A DNA stretch of 64,000 nucleotides, taken from JAAYXS01 sp964550375. GTDB taxonomy: Bacteria; Planctomycetota; Phycisphaerae; UBA1845; Fen-1342. A program made the position numbers and the translations under genes. Shown here one piece after another: positions 7,729-15,237 of this stretch (the first letter of the stretch is position 1; each line of letters opens with the position of its first letter). The stretch is taken from positions 124,001 through 188,000 of the forward strand of contig CAZJYX010000003.1 in NCBI GenBank assembly GCA_964550375.1, given 5' to 3'. Below the pieces are notes generated by a model, which was not told the DNA's origin, ran no database searches, and was given only the letters and a program-made list of their open reading frames with translations.

Positions 7729-8781
7729 ATGACCAAGTACCAACCGGGCGTGCGAATCAGCGAGTACCTCCTGGAGGAGTGCATCGGGGCGGGCTCCTTC
7801 GGCGAGGTCTGGCGCGCCCGGCACCACGTCTGGGAAAGCGAGCAGGTCGCCGTCAAGCTCCCCACCGAGCCCGAGTACGTCCGCTACATTCAGCGCGAAG
7901 GCGTCGTCGTCCACGGCCTGAAGCACGCCAACATCATTCGCGTCCTGGGGTTCGACCCTTACGCCGAACATCCCTACCTGGTCATGGAGCTGGTTACCGG
8001 ACCGGCCCTGCGCGCGGTGATCAACGAGCATTCCGGCGGCCTGCCGATCGCCACGGCCGTGACGGTGCTGCGCGGCCTCCTCCTGGCGATGGACGCGGCC
8101 CATACGGCCGGCGTCCTGCATCGCGACCTGAAACCCGGCAACGTCCTGCTCAACCTGGGCCAGCGGCCTCTGGCGGAGCTGACCGTTGATGACGTCAAGG
8201 TCGGCGACTTCGGCCTGGGCGTCAGCAACGCGGAGGCCCTCCGCTCGATTGCCCAGTCCGCCTCCATCGCCCGCGACGACCAGTTGGTCGGCACGCTGGC
8301 CTACATGGCACCGGAAGTGCGCGACGGCCACGACCGGGCCGGCGCCCGCAGCGATCTGTACTCCATCGGCGTCATTCTGTTCGAAATGCTCACCGGCGAG
8401 CGGCCGGCCGGTGCCGAACTGCCTTCGACCGTCCGGGCCGACGTGCCGCGGGCGCTCGACGAGGTCTTCCGCCGCCTCTATGCCCGCAGCGAATCACGCT
8501 ACGAAACCGCCCGCGCGGTGCTCGAAGACCTGGACGCCCGGCTCAGCGTCGACACATCGCGCGTGCCGCATCCACCGCCGCCGCCGGCGGTCGTGGCGCG
8601 GCGCTACGGCGCGGACGCCTGCCCGGCCTGCCACCATCCGATCGGCTCCGAGGATCAGTTCTGCACGCGCTGCGGCGAACAGGTGGTGTCACGCGTGCGG
8701 CGCTGTCCATCGTGCCACGGCTATCCGGGCCCGCGCGATCGCTACTGCATCTACTGCGGGGCCGTCTTGCCCGAGGAGTAG
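7729..8781 (+). CDS. Ser/Thr protein kinase with two C-terminal zinc ribbons
   Basis: A eukaryotic-type protein kinase of 350 residues. Start ATG 7729 is chosen because the kinase fold begins 10 residues later. Motifs seen: Gly-loop GAGSFGEV (20-27), catalytic Lys43 (VAVK), HRD at 131-133 followed by LKPGN, DFG at 160-162, APE at 194-196, so it looks fully active. After a proline hinge (281-286) come two zinc ribbons, Cys298/301/312/315 and Cys326/329/340/343, which replace the PASTA or TM segments common in bacterial kinases. There is no membrane segment. It sits in the ESCRT-like island and similar zinc ribbons recur in two neighbouring small proteins, so the ribbons probably dock the kinase onto the same complex. 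Confidence 0.93.
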   Translation: MTKYQPGVRISEYLLEECIGAGSFGEVWRARHHVWESEQVAVKLPTEPEYVRYIQREGVVVHGLKHANIIRVLGFDPYAEHPYLVMELVTGPALRAVINEHSGGLPIATAVTVLRGLLLAMDAAHTAGVLHRDLKPGNVLLNLGQRPLAELTVDDVKVGDFGLGVSNAEALRSIAQSASIARDDQLVGTLAYMAPEVRDGHDRAGARSDLYSIGVILFEMLTGERPAGAELPSTVRADVPRALDEVFRRLYARSESRYETARAVLEDLDARLSVDTSRVPHPPPPPAVVARRYGADACPACHHPIGSEDQFCTRCGEQVVSRVRRCPSCHGYPGPRDRYCIYCGAVLPEE

Positions 8782-8787
8782 CCCGCC

Positions 8788-9084
8788 GTGTTGTTGGCCG
8801 ACAGCGTCATCGTTGTGATCTTCGGCCTCTTCGTGGTCGGGTTCCTCGGTTTCTTCGTGATGTGCGTGGTGCTGCTGCTGCGCTTCGTGGCCTTCATCAT
8901 CCGCACGATTACCGGCACATCCGAGGAGGCCCGGCTGGTGGCGACCGCCGCGCACCGGTTCAGTGAGCGCGACGAGGTGTGCCCGCACGCCCGCTGCGGG
9001 TTCGTGAACAGGCGCGGGGCGCGCTTCTGCGCCCGTTGCGGGCGGCCGCTCGCCGCCCCCGATGACGTGGACGCCTATGGATGA
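8788..9084 (+). CDS. Small TM protein with C-terminal zinc ribbon
   Basis: A 98-residue protein starting at GTG 8788, six bases after the kinase stop. Residues 5-40 are one or two tightly packed hydrophobic segments (VIVVIFGLFVVGFLGFFVMC and following), then a linker, then a zinc ribbon, CPHARCGF...CARCGRPL (about residues 66-88). The ribbon is nearly the same as that in the small protein at 13111 and related to the kinase ribbons. A membrane anchor with a cytoplasmic zinc ribbon could serve as a docking site for the ESCRT-like proteins. Its end overlaps the next gene by 8 bases, which implies coupled translation. Confidence 0.75.
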   Translation: MLLADSVIVVIFGLFVVGFLGFFVMCVVLLLRFVAFIIRTITGTSEEARLVATAAHRFSERDEVCPHARCGFVNRRGARFCARCGRPLAAPDDVDAYG

Positions 9085-10534
9085 ACGCAGCCGACATCGT
9101 CTCTTCGAGGACCAGTTCCACCGGCAGTTGCAGGCCCGGGCCACGCGCCTGATCCACGGCGCATTGCCAGCCGACCGCGTAGTGGTCGAGGCCATGCCCG
9201 ACGGAACCGACACGGTCCGAGCCACACTCAATCGCCTGGAGCGCTTCGATCGCGACCTGGTTGACCGCCTGCCCGGCACCCGCGCCGTACAGATGCGCTT
9301 CTGGCGCCGCTCGCCCTGGCCGTTCACCCGCGTCATGGCGCGCGTCCGGGCCCAGGTGCTCGTGCCGCTGGAGGCGCTCCTGGCCGACCAGCCGCCCGAG
9401 CCCATCGGCCGCGAGCAGGTCCTGGACGCCCTTGCCCGCTACGAGCTCCTGCCGCAGCGTGAACGCCCCACCGGCGTGATCCTGGCCAGTGCGACCGGCT
9501 TCACCCCCGAGGCCCGGGCCCTGACCGGCGAGCACGGCGCGCCCAGCCTGATCCTCATGGGCGGCCGCCCCGACGGCGGCTGGGACGTGGATATGCCGGC
9601 GGCCGTGCGGAGCGGCCCCTGGGCCCGCCTGGTCGAGTTCGAGGACCAGGGCGACCGCGTACGCCGTTTGCTGTATCATCTCGACCAGAATGCGGCCATG
9701 TTGGATTCGCGCGGCATCTCCCTTCCCGAGCTGGCCGAGAAGCTGGGACTTTCGGAGGCGCAGACCGAGGCGGCCGTTCGGCAGGTGTGCCGGACTGATG
9801 CACGCCTCATGACGGTGGTTCATGACGGCAAGGTCCATGTTTGTCGCAGCCCGCTGGGCGTCACGAGCAGCACGATGAGCATCTGGAGCCGAATCAGGAA
9901 GCTGTTGCGACTGAAACCCACCACGGCCGAGCGCGTGCGCACGCTGACGGCGCAGCGCGTCGCGCTCGAACAAGAACGCCTGGAAATCGACCGGCGGATC
10001 GAAACGCTGGAAGGCGAGGAGCGCAACGCGCTGCAGCAGGGCGCCGCCGCCGGCTCCGACGCCGAGCGCAAGCAGATTGCCGGCCGACTCGTGCGCGTGC
10101 GGCGTGACTTGCGGCGGGCGCGCGCCCAGGCCCAGGTCTTCACCCAGCAGATTGACATCGTCGGTACGCACGTCCACAACCTGACGCTGGCCGAGCAGGG
10201 CCGGCGCGTTGATTTGCCCAAGGCGGAGGACCTGACGGCCGAGGCGGCCGCGGCCGAGCTGGTGGTCAGCGAGCTGGCCGCCAACGCCGACCTGGCCGCC
10301 AGCATCGAGGTCGGGGCCCAGACGCCGCTCCAGGAGGAGGAAGAGGCCGCGATCATGGCCGAGTTCGTCCAGGTGGCCGAGGCGTCCGCGAGTCAGCGCG
10401 CTACGCCGGCTGCCGCTGAGCGCAGCGGCGCCGGGGAAGCGGAGCGCACCGCGCGGCCCGAGTCCGGCCGCGTGTCCGCGCCGCCGCCCGTGCCCGAAAA
10501 GGGGCGGGATTCGGCCCGGCCGGAGACCGGCTGA
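9077..10534 (+). CDS. Winged-helix protein fused to ESCRT-III-like helical domain
   Basis: A 485-residue protein from ATG 9077, overlapping the zinc-ribbon gene. Residues 1-200 are an unrecognised alpha/beta domain with an aromatic, basic stretch (FWRRSPWPFTRVMARVRAQV, 75-94). Residues 211-257 look like a winged helix (SLPELAEKLGLSEAQTEAAV, then a strand pair). From residue 267 a new unit begins, 'MSIWSRIRKLLRLK', an amphipathic basic helix, followed by long charged helices to about 435 that turn from basic to acidic (QEEEEAAIM). This order, winged helix then ESCRT-III-like core, is that of eukaryotic CHMP7 and recalls ESCRT-II feeding ESCRT-III. The tail is Ala/Pro-rich and disordered. The fold reading is by eye and needs structure prediction. 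Confidence 0.55.
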   Translation: MDERSRHRLFEDQFHRQLQARATRLIHGALPADRVVVEAMPDGTDTVRATLNRLERFDRDLVDRLPGTRAVQMRFWRRSPWPFTRVMARVRAQVLVPLEALLADQPPEPIGREQVLDALARYELLPQRERPTGVILASATGFTPEARALTGEHGAPSLILMGGRPDGGWDVDMPAAVRSGPWARLVEFEDQGDRVRRLLYHLDQNAAMLDSRGISLPELAEKLGLSEAQTEAAVRQVCRTDARLMTVVHDGKVHVCRSPLGVTSSTMSIWSRIRKLLRLKPTTAERVRTLTAQRVALEQERLEIDRRIETLEGEERNALQQGAAAGSDAERKQIAGRLVRVRRDLRRARAQAQVFTQQIDIVGTHVHNLTLAEQGRRVDLPKAEDLTAEAAAAELVVSELAANADLAASIEVGAQTPLQEEEEAAIMAEFVQVAEASASQRATPAAAERSGAGEAERTARPESGRVSAPPPVPEKGRDSARPETG

Positions 10535-10632
10535 CGTGGATGTCTTGGTCGGTCCGGGCGGCGCTGCGAGCGGCTGTGCGGCTGATGGCGAACGGTGTGG
10601 AGTGATGCGAGTACAGTGTCAGTCGTGATGCG

Positions 10633-11235
10633 ATGAACTTCTTCGAGTGGCTGACAACCAAGCGCAAGACGCTGGCGACGATGAGCGTGGCCGAGTTGCG
10701 CGCCCAGGAAATGCTGCTGGAGAACGAGCGCAACCGCATGCAGGCCAAGATGACCAAGCTGGCCCGCGAGAAGCAGAAGCTCGTCGGACAGGGCGCCCAG
10801 GAGCGCACCCCCGAGCTGCGCCGCACTTTCGCCCAGCAATATGACCTCCTGCACACCGAGCAGATGATGCTGGCGCGGCATCTGAACATTCGCACGAAAG
10901 AGTCCCTCACCGTGTCTCGTTTGCGAATGCTGCGCGAGACGGCCCAGATGTCGCGCGGCCGGGCCGGCGGCGCCCTCATCCGCCCCGGCGACCTGGCCAC
11001 CATCGAGCGCCTCATCGAGAACGACCGCATTGACACCGCCATGTACCAGGAGCGGCTGGACGAGATCCTGCGGGCCGGCCTGGAAGCGGACGAGTCAACG
11101 GCCGTCGTCTCGCCGGCCGCCCGCGAACTGCTGAAGATCTGGGACGATATGGATGCCGGCCTGATCAAGGACACCGACGCGGCCTTTGACGAGGCCGAGC
11201 GCAGGGTGCGCGAACAGGAGCGCGCGGCGGAGTAA
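10633..11235 (+). CDS. ESCRT-III-like coiled-coil protein 1
   Basis: A 200-residue, almost entirely helical protein without Cys. It starts with an amphipathic aromatic helix (MNFFEWLTTKRK), followed by a long basic hairpin (20-100; 'ELRRTFAQQYDLLHTEQMML') and an acidic C-terminal part (125-200; 'IWDDMDAGLIKDTDAAFDEA'). Length, amphipathic N-terminus, basic-to-acidic polarity and position between two other proteins of the same build fit the ESCRT-III family, whose members assemble on membranes as filaments. It is the most divergent of the three; without its neighbours I would call it only a coiled-coil protein. Four bases separate it from the next gene. Confidence 0.55.
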   Translation: MNFFEWLTTKRKTLATMSVAELRAQEMLLENERNRMQAKMTKLAREKQKLVGQGAQERTPELRRTFAQQYDLLHTEQMMLARHLNIRTKESLTVSRLRMLRETAQMSRGRAGGALIRPGDLATIERLIENDRIDTAMYQERLDEILRAGLEADESTAVVSPAARELLKIWDDMDAGLIKDTDAAFDEAERRVREQERAAE

Positions 11236-11238
11236 GCC

Positions 11239-11847
11239 ATGGGTCTGTTCAAGTCCAAGGAAGAGCGGCGGCTCGAGCGCGACATGAAGATCCGCCAGGG
11301 CATTCGGCGGATCGAGAAGGCCATTGCCGAACAGAACAAGTTCTCCGACGAGTTCGTCCGCAACGCCCGCCACGCCCGCCAGATCGGCGACATGGCCTCA
11401 TACCAGTTCATCCGCAACTCGCTCAAGAAGACGGCCACCATCAAGAAGCTGCTCGAGCGGCAGCTCCTGGCCGTCAAGAACGCCCTCTTGATCAAACGCC
11501 AAGCCGAGGCCTCGGCCGATTTCGCCGGTGCCATGAAGACCATGGCGGCCGAAGTCAGCAAGCTTTACGGTGACACCGACCTGGTCAAGACGCAGATGGA
11601 CTGGGAGAAGGCCATGCTGCAATCGCAGACCATGGAGGAGCGCATGCAGATGTTCCTCGACTCGATCGAGGAAGGCGCCGCGGCCGATGTCTCGGCCGCC
11701 GCGACCGAGGCGATCACTGACGAGGAAATCGACCGCATGCTCGCGGCCGAGGAGCAGGTTGACGAGGCCCGCGAGGCCCAGCAGATGAGCGCCCTGCGCG
11801 CCGAGCTGGAGCAGCTCAAGGGCCAGGGGCAGAGGGAAAGCAAGTAG
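11239..11847 (+). CDS. Snf7/ESCRT-III-like protein with MIM1-like tail
   Basis: The best ESCRT-III candidate of the island. In its 202 residues, 1-85 form a basic helical hairpin (start MGLFKSKEERR, then 'SYQFIRNSLKKTATIKKLLE', resembling the ALKKKK..IEQL region of Snf7). Residues 86-140 correspond to the Snf7 stretch with 'AMK' and a Met-rich helix ('FAGAMKTMAAEVSKLYGDTD'), and 155-180 are acidic ('ITDEEIDRMLAAEEQVDE'), as in CHMP/Snf7 tails. The C-terminus 183-194, MSALRAELEQLK, resembles the MIM1 motif (L-x-x-R-L-x-x-L-K/R) that binds the MIT domain of Vps4; only the Arg is changed to Glu. The next gene encodes an MIT-like/AAA protein. PspA/Vipp1 is the bacterial alternative but does not fit the tail or the partner. 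Confidence 0.68.
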   Translation: MGLFKSKEERRLERDMKIRQGIRRIEKAIAEQNKFSDEFVRNARHARQIGDMASYQFIRNSLKKTATIKKLLERQLLAVKNALLIKRQAEASADFAGAMKTMAAEVSKLYGDTDLVKTQMDWEKAMLQSQTMEERMQMFLDSIEEGAAADVSAAATEAITDEEIDRMLAAEEQVDEAREAQQMSALRAELEQLKGQGQRESK

Positions 11848-11952
11848 TGACGGCCCACCGCGCCGCGCCTGGCTGGTATCCCCTATGCGCGAGCCGTCCT
11901 GTTGGGGACGACTCAAGAGCGCCGCAGCGCAGCGGGACGTGAAGACGCGTCT

Positions 11953-13074
11953 ATGGCCACGTTTGCCACATTCCAGCGCTTGAAAGACAAGGGCGTCGCC
12001 GCCCTCAAGCGCGGTGACCACGTCGCCGCCCGGCCCTACCTGCTCCAGGCCGCCGAGTGCATGATCGAGCTGGCCGAGGCCAACAAAGACCCCCGGCAAC
12101 GGGCCGAGCAGGACGCCTATGCCAAGGAGCTGCTCAACCTCGCTCGCGACTGCGACCGCCAGGGCGGGCACGCGGCCGCCGGCAAGCGCACCGGCGACCG
12201 GACCCGTGACGGCGACGACGGGGGGGCTGACGCCGCCGACTGGATCGTGCGCGAGAAGCCCACCGTTCGCTTCGCCGACATCGCCGGCCTCGAGGACGTG
12301 AAGGCCGAGATCTACCTGAAGATGATCCACCCCTTCCGCCATCCCGAGCTGGCCCAGCACTACGGCATCGACGTGGGCGGCGGCCTGCTGCTCTTCGGGC
12401 CGCCCGGCACCGGAAAGACCATGATCGCCAAGGCCGTCGCCTGCGAAGTCGACGCCACCATGTTCGTCATCAGTCCCGCCCAACTCCTGAGCAAGTGGGT
12501 CGGCGAGGCCGAGCAGAACGTCCGCAAGCTCTTCACCGCCGCCAAACAGGAAGACAAGAGCGTCATCTTCATCGACGAGATCGAGGCCCTGGTGCCGCGC
12601 CGACGCTCGTCGGACTCGGCGGTGATGCAGCGCGTCGTGCCGCAAATCCTTCAGGAGTTGGAGGGCTTCGAGCGCAAGTCCAACCAGGCACTGATGTTCC
12701 TCGGGGCCACCAACGAACCCTGGAGCCTCGATCCGGCCGTCATGCGGCCCGGCCGCTTCGACGCCAAGGTCTACGTGCCGCTGCCCGATGCCGCGGCACG
12801 CTTCCGGCTCTTTGAGATCTACCTCGGCGACCGCCCGCTGGACGACGACGTCAACCTCGCGGCTCTGGTCGAGCAGACCGCCGGCTACAGCGGCGCGGAC
12901 ATCAAGGCCGTGGCCGCCCGTGCGGCAAGTCGTCCGTTTTTGGAATCGGTGGGCGGCTCGGAACCTCGTAGAATCAACATGGCGGACTTGCTGGCCGTGC
13001 TGAGAGTTGTCCCGCCCTCGGTCAGCCCCAAGGACGACCGCAAGTACGAAGAATGGGCCGCCAATCAGGTTTAG
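11953..13074 (+). CDS. Vps4/katanin/spastin-type AAA ATPase with MIT-like N-domain
   Basis: A 373-residue ATPase; start ATG 11953 begins directly with the N-domain. Residues 4-70 form a three-helix bundle resembling an MIT domain (KGVAALKRGDHVAARPYLLQ, then 'AECMIELAEANKDPRQRAEQ'). The AAA core has Walker A GPPGTGKT (149-156), pore loop 1 KWVGEAE with Trp182, Walker B VIFIDE (204-209) and sensor 1 Asn254 in ATNEPWSLD. It continues YVPLPDAAARFRLFEIYLGD, a close match to the Vps4 segment ATN-PW-LD...PLPD.AAR..FEI..GD. It ends with the meiotic-clade C-terminal helix 'PSVSPKDDRKYEEWAANQV'. The Vps4 beta-domain is missing, as in archaeal CdvC. The RPGRFD at 265-270 is more like classical AAA proteins. 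Likely role: disassembling or remodelling the ESCRT-III-like filaments encoded just upstream. Confidence 0.88.
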   Translation: MATFATFQRLKDKGVAALKRGDHVAARPYLLQAAECMIELAEANKDPRQRAEQDAYAKELLNLARDCDRQGGHAAAGKRTGDRTRDGDDGGADAADWIVREKPTVRFADIAGLEDVKAEIYLKMIHPFRHPELAQHYGIDVGGGLLLFGPPGTGKTMIAKAVACEVDATMFVISPAQLLSKWVGEAEQNVRKLFTAAKQEDKSVIFIDEIEALVPRRRSSDSAVMQRVVPQILQELEGFERKSNQALMFLGATNEPWSLDPAVMRPGRFDAKVYVPLPDAAARFRLFEIYLGDRPLDDDVNLAALVEQTAGYSGADIKAVAARAASRPFLESVGGSEPRRINMADLLAVLRVVPPSVSPKDDRKYEEWAANQV

Positions 13075-13110
13075 GCTGCCACGGCGGGCTTGGCAGCGGG
13101 AAACGCACGG

Positions 13111-13311
13111 ATGAGCGCGGTGCGACCTGATAGCCGTGTTAGACTCGTTCGCTGCCAGCATCGGCGCTGCGACGCCCTCAACCCCGCGGATGCTCGCTTC
13201 TGCGGGCGCTGCGGCCGGCCGCTGCGAGCGGGCGTGGCGAGGCCCAGTGTCGCCTTTGTCGTCTTGCAGGGCCTGGGCCTGGCCATACGCCGGTGGTGGC
13301 GGTGGGGCTGA
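13111..13311 (+). CDS. Small zinc-ribbon protein with hydrophobic C-terminal tail
   Basis: A 66-residue protein; ATG 13111 is used, though the frame is open to 13090. A zinc ribbon occupies about residues 14-35 (CQHRRCDALNPADARFCGRC), followed by RPLRAG, the same ending as the ribbon at 8788 (CARCGRPLAA). The last 20 residues are hydrophobic with Trp and Arg at the end (VLQGLGLAIRRWWRWG), which looks like a membrane-touching amphipathic tail. It lies 36 bases after the AAA ATPase gene on the same strand. The shared ribbon ties both ends of the island together. It is too short for a functional assignment beyond a metal-binding adaptor. Confidence 0.65.
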   Translation: MSAVRPDSRVRLVRCQHRRCDALNPADARFCGRCGRPLRAGVARPSVAFVVLQGLGLAIRRWWRWG

Positions 13312-13458
13312 TAAGCGGACACATGCCGTGCTTCGCCATCGTGCTGACAAGTGTCTTGAGCTACTCGCTGGCCCGCGAATTCCGGAAGGGTCGGCGATGA
13401 GCATTTGCAGAAACGCGGCCGCCGCAGCGCGTGAAGCTCGGCCGATGGAGCTGCGGGA

Positions 13459-15237
13459 ATGAAGAAGGATGTTCTCCAGCAACTTTCCGACGCAACGGTA
13501 GTCGTCCTCTGCGCCGGCGGCGACACCTGGCCGCGCGCCCTGCTTTCCGCCACGCTCGTTCCCCACGGCTGGATCGCGCTCGTCGAGCGGCCCGACGGTC
13601 GTCGCCGCTTCGTGCCCGCCGGCGACGACCCCAAACCCCAGCACGACGAAACACTGCTACTGGTCCGCAACCGGCCCATCACGGTGCCGCTCGACGCACC
13701 GCCCACGCGGGCCGCCGACGGCTTCGACGTCAGCGGCGCCTGCGAGCTGCTAGTCCGCTGGCAGGCCCGCGACGACGACCTGGCCGCCCTGCACCGCGCC
13801 CGGCCGGGTACCGAGGTGCTGACACTCGACGGCCTGGCTCGCTGGGTCGCCGATGGCGGCGCCGCCGCCGCGCTGCGCGACTTCATTCGTCAGCAACCCG
13901 CCGCCCGACTGGTTCACGACGACCTGCGCGACGAGCTGCTGGCGCACTTGCAGAACGCCATGCAGCGCTTCGCATTTGCCGCCGGCATGACATTGGAACG
14001 GTTGCCCACGCTGGCCTTCACCAGCCCGGGGTTCACCCGCCACGAAGCTCTGCAGCGCGAGACCGCCGCCCGAGTGGCCGGCATCGAGTCCCGCGCGCTG
14101 GTCGAGCAGGCCGCCCTGGCCGCCACCCAGCGGCGCCTGGATGATCTCGGCGGCGTGCTCGCCAAGCTCGAGGCGGTCGCCGCCGGTGATGAAGGCATGC
14201 AGTGGCGCGACCTGTTGCCGGCCCTCGCGCCGGCCGAACGCGGCAAACTGCTTGAAAACCTCTGGCGTCTGACGCCCGACCGGCAGATCGCGACGGCAGT
14301 CGTCGTTGTCGCCGGCCAGGAATGCATCTGGCTCGCGCCGGAAGACCCGACGCAGATAGTCCGCCGACTGGCGCTGCCGGACGACCTGGGCGGCCTCCGC
14401 TCGGCCACCATCTGCCCGCAGCGCGACGAGTTGCTCGTTGGAGCCGCCACGGGCGTTTGGGTGCTCGGCGCCGCTGACGGCGCGATCCGCAACCAATTCG
14501 CCGTACCCGCCGGCGGCCGGCCGCGCACCGGATTCAACGCCGCCGCTATCACGGCGGACAAGCTCTTCGCGACGCATTCGCAGCTCGGGGCGTGGTGCTG
14601 GCCACTGGCCGAGCCGGATCGCGCCGAAGTCCGCCTCCAGCCGGCCGGTGGCGCCCCCCGCACCATCCGCGCCGCCACCGCGACAGCGGACGGCCGCGTC
14701 GCCGTTGCCGCGGATAACCGCGTCCACCTCCTGGCCGCCGGGCCGGAGTGGGACGAGGTCCTACCCGCGGCACCCGGCGTGATTCAATGCCTGGCCGCGG
14801 ACGGCTCAACCCTGTACGCTGGCACGGCTGACGGCGAACTCCTGTCGCTGCGGCTGGATGGCGCGGACAACTGGGTGCGCATCCACCGCCTGTCCGCCGC
14901 ACTCGAGTCCATCCAGCCGCGCCGCTGGAACGATCTGCTCGAACTGGTAATCCCCGCCGGCACGGTGGGGGTCTGCGGCATCTACGCGGAAGAAGGCGTA
15001 GTGGCGCGGCTGATGGATACACCGGTCGCTGTGCGGCGGGCCTGGGCCTGCGACGATCTGCTGGTGGCGCTGAGTGACTACCGCGACCGCCTCATCGTCA
15101 TGCGGGGGGATGCCGCCGACCGGCTGGGCCGCGATGTCCCCATTGGGCGCATGTTGGGACATTCCGTACAGGACGCGTGCATCGTGAGCGCTCCCGCCGG
15201 CCGTGACCCGGCGAACACTGAAGGGAGTTCAAGTTGA
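13459..15237 (+). CDS. SPFH-like (band 7) plus beta-propeller protein
   Basis: A 592-residue soluble protein with no signal or membrane segment. Residues about 30-215 resemble an SPFH/band-7 domain. The clues are an early strand-rich part, 'CELLVRWQARDDDLAALHRA', then a helix leading to 'GMTLERLPTLAFTSPGFTRH' and an Ala/Glu/Arg helical stretch, the usual order in flotillin-type proteins. Residues 275-575 are repeated short hydrophobic strands separated by 'ADG/AADN' turns ('TATADGRVAVAADNRVHLLA'), suggesting a six- or seven-bladed propeller. SPFH proteins scaffold membrane microdomains, which would suit a membrane-remodelling island. The propeller is fairly safe; the SPFH reading is moderate. 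Its stop overlaps the deoC start, so deoC is carried on the same transcript. Confidence 0.6.
   Translation: MKKDVLQQLSDATVVVLCAGGDTWPRALLSATLVPHGWIALVERPDGRRRFVPAGDDPKPQHDETLLLVRNRPITVPLDAPPTRAADGFDVSGACELLVRWQARDDDLAALHRARPGTEVLTLDGLARWVADGGAAAALRDFIRQQPAARLVHDDLRDELLAHLQNAMQRFAFAAGMTLERLPTLAFTSPGFTRHEALQRETAARVAGIESRALVEQAALAATQRRLDDLGGVLAKLEAVAAGDEGMQWRDLLPALAPAERGKLLENLWRLTPDRQIATAVVVVAGQECIWLAPEDPTQIVRRLALPDDLGGLRSATICPQRDELLVGAATGVWVLGAADGAIRNQFAVPAGGRPRTGFNAAAITADKLFATHSQLGAWCWPLAEPDRAEVRLQPAGGAPRTIRAATATADGRVAVAADNRVHLLAAGPEWDEVLPAAPGVIQCLAADGSTLYAGTADGELLSLRLDGADNWVRIHRLSAALESIQPRRWNDLLELVIPAGTVGVCGIYAEEGVVARLMDTPVAVRRAWACDDLLVALSDYRDRLIVMRGDAADRLGRDVPIGRMLGHSVQDACIVSAPAGRDPANTEGSSS

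Noticed and set aside
10633..11847. Reading the coiled-coil proteins as PspA/Vipp1 homologues
   Set aside because: Length and helicity fit, but the Snf7-like acidic part and MIM1-like tail do not, and the neighbouring MIT-like/AAA gene is not a PspF-type partner. Kept as the main alternative.
11398..13644. Very long minus-strand open frame (748 codons) opposite the Snf7-like and AAA genes
   Set aside because: It is the antisense shadow of well-supported genes in GC-rich DNA; its product has no recognisable domain and no ribosome binding site.
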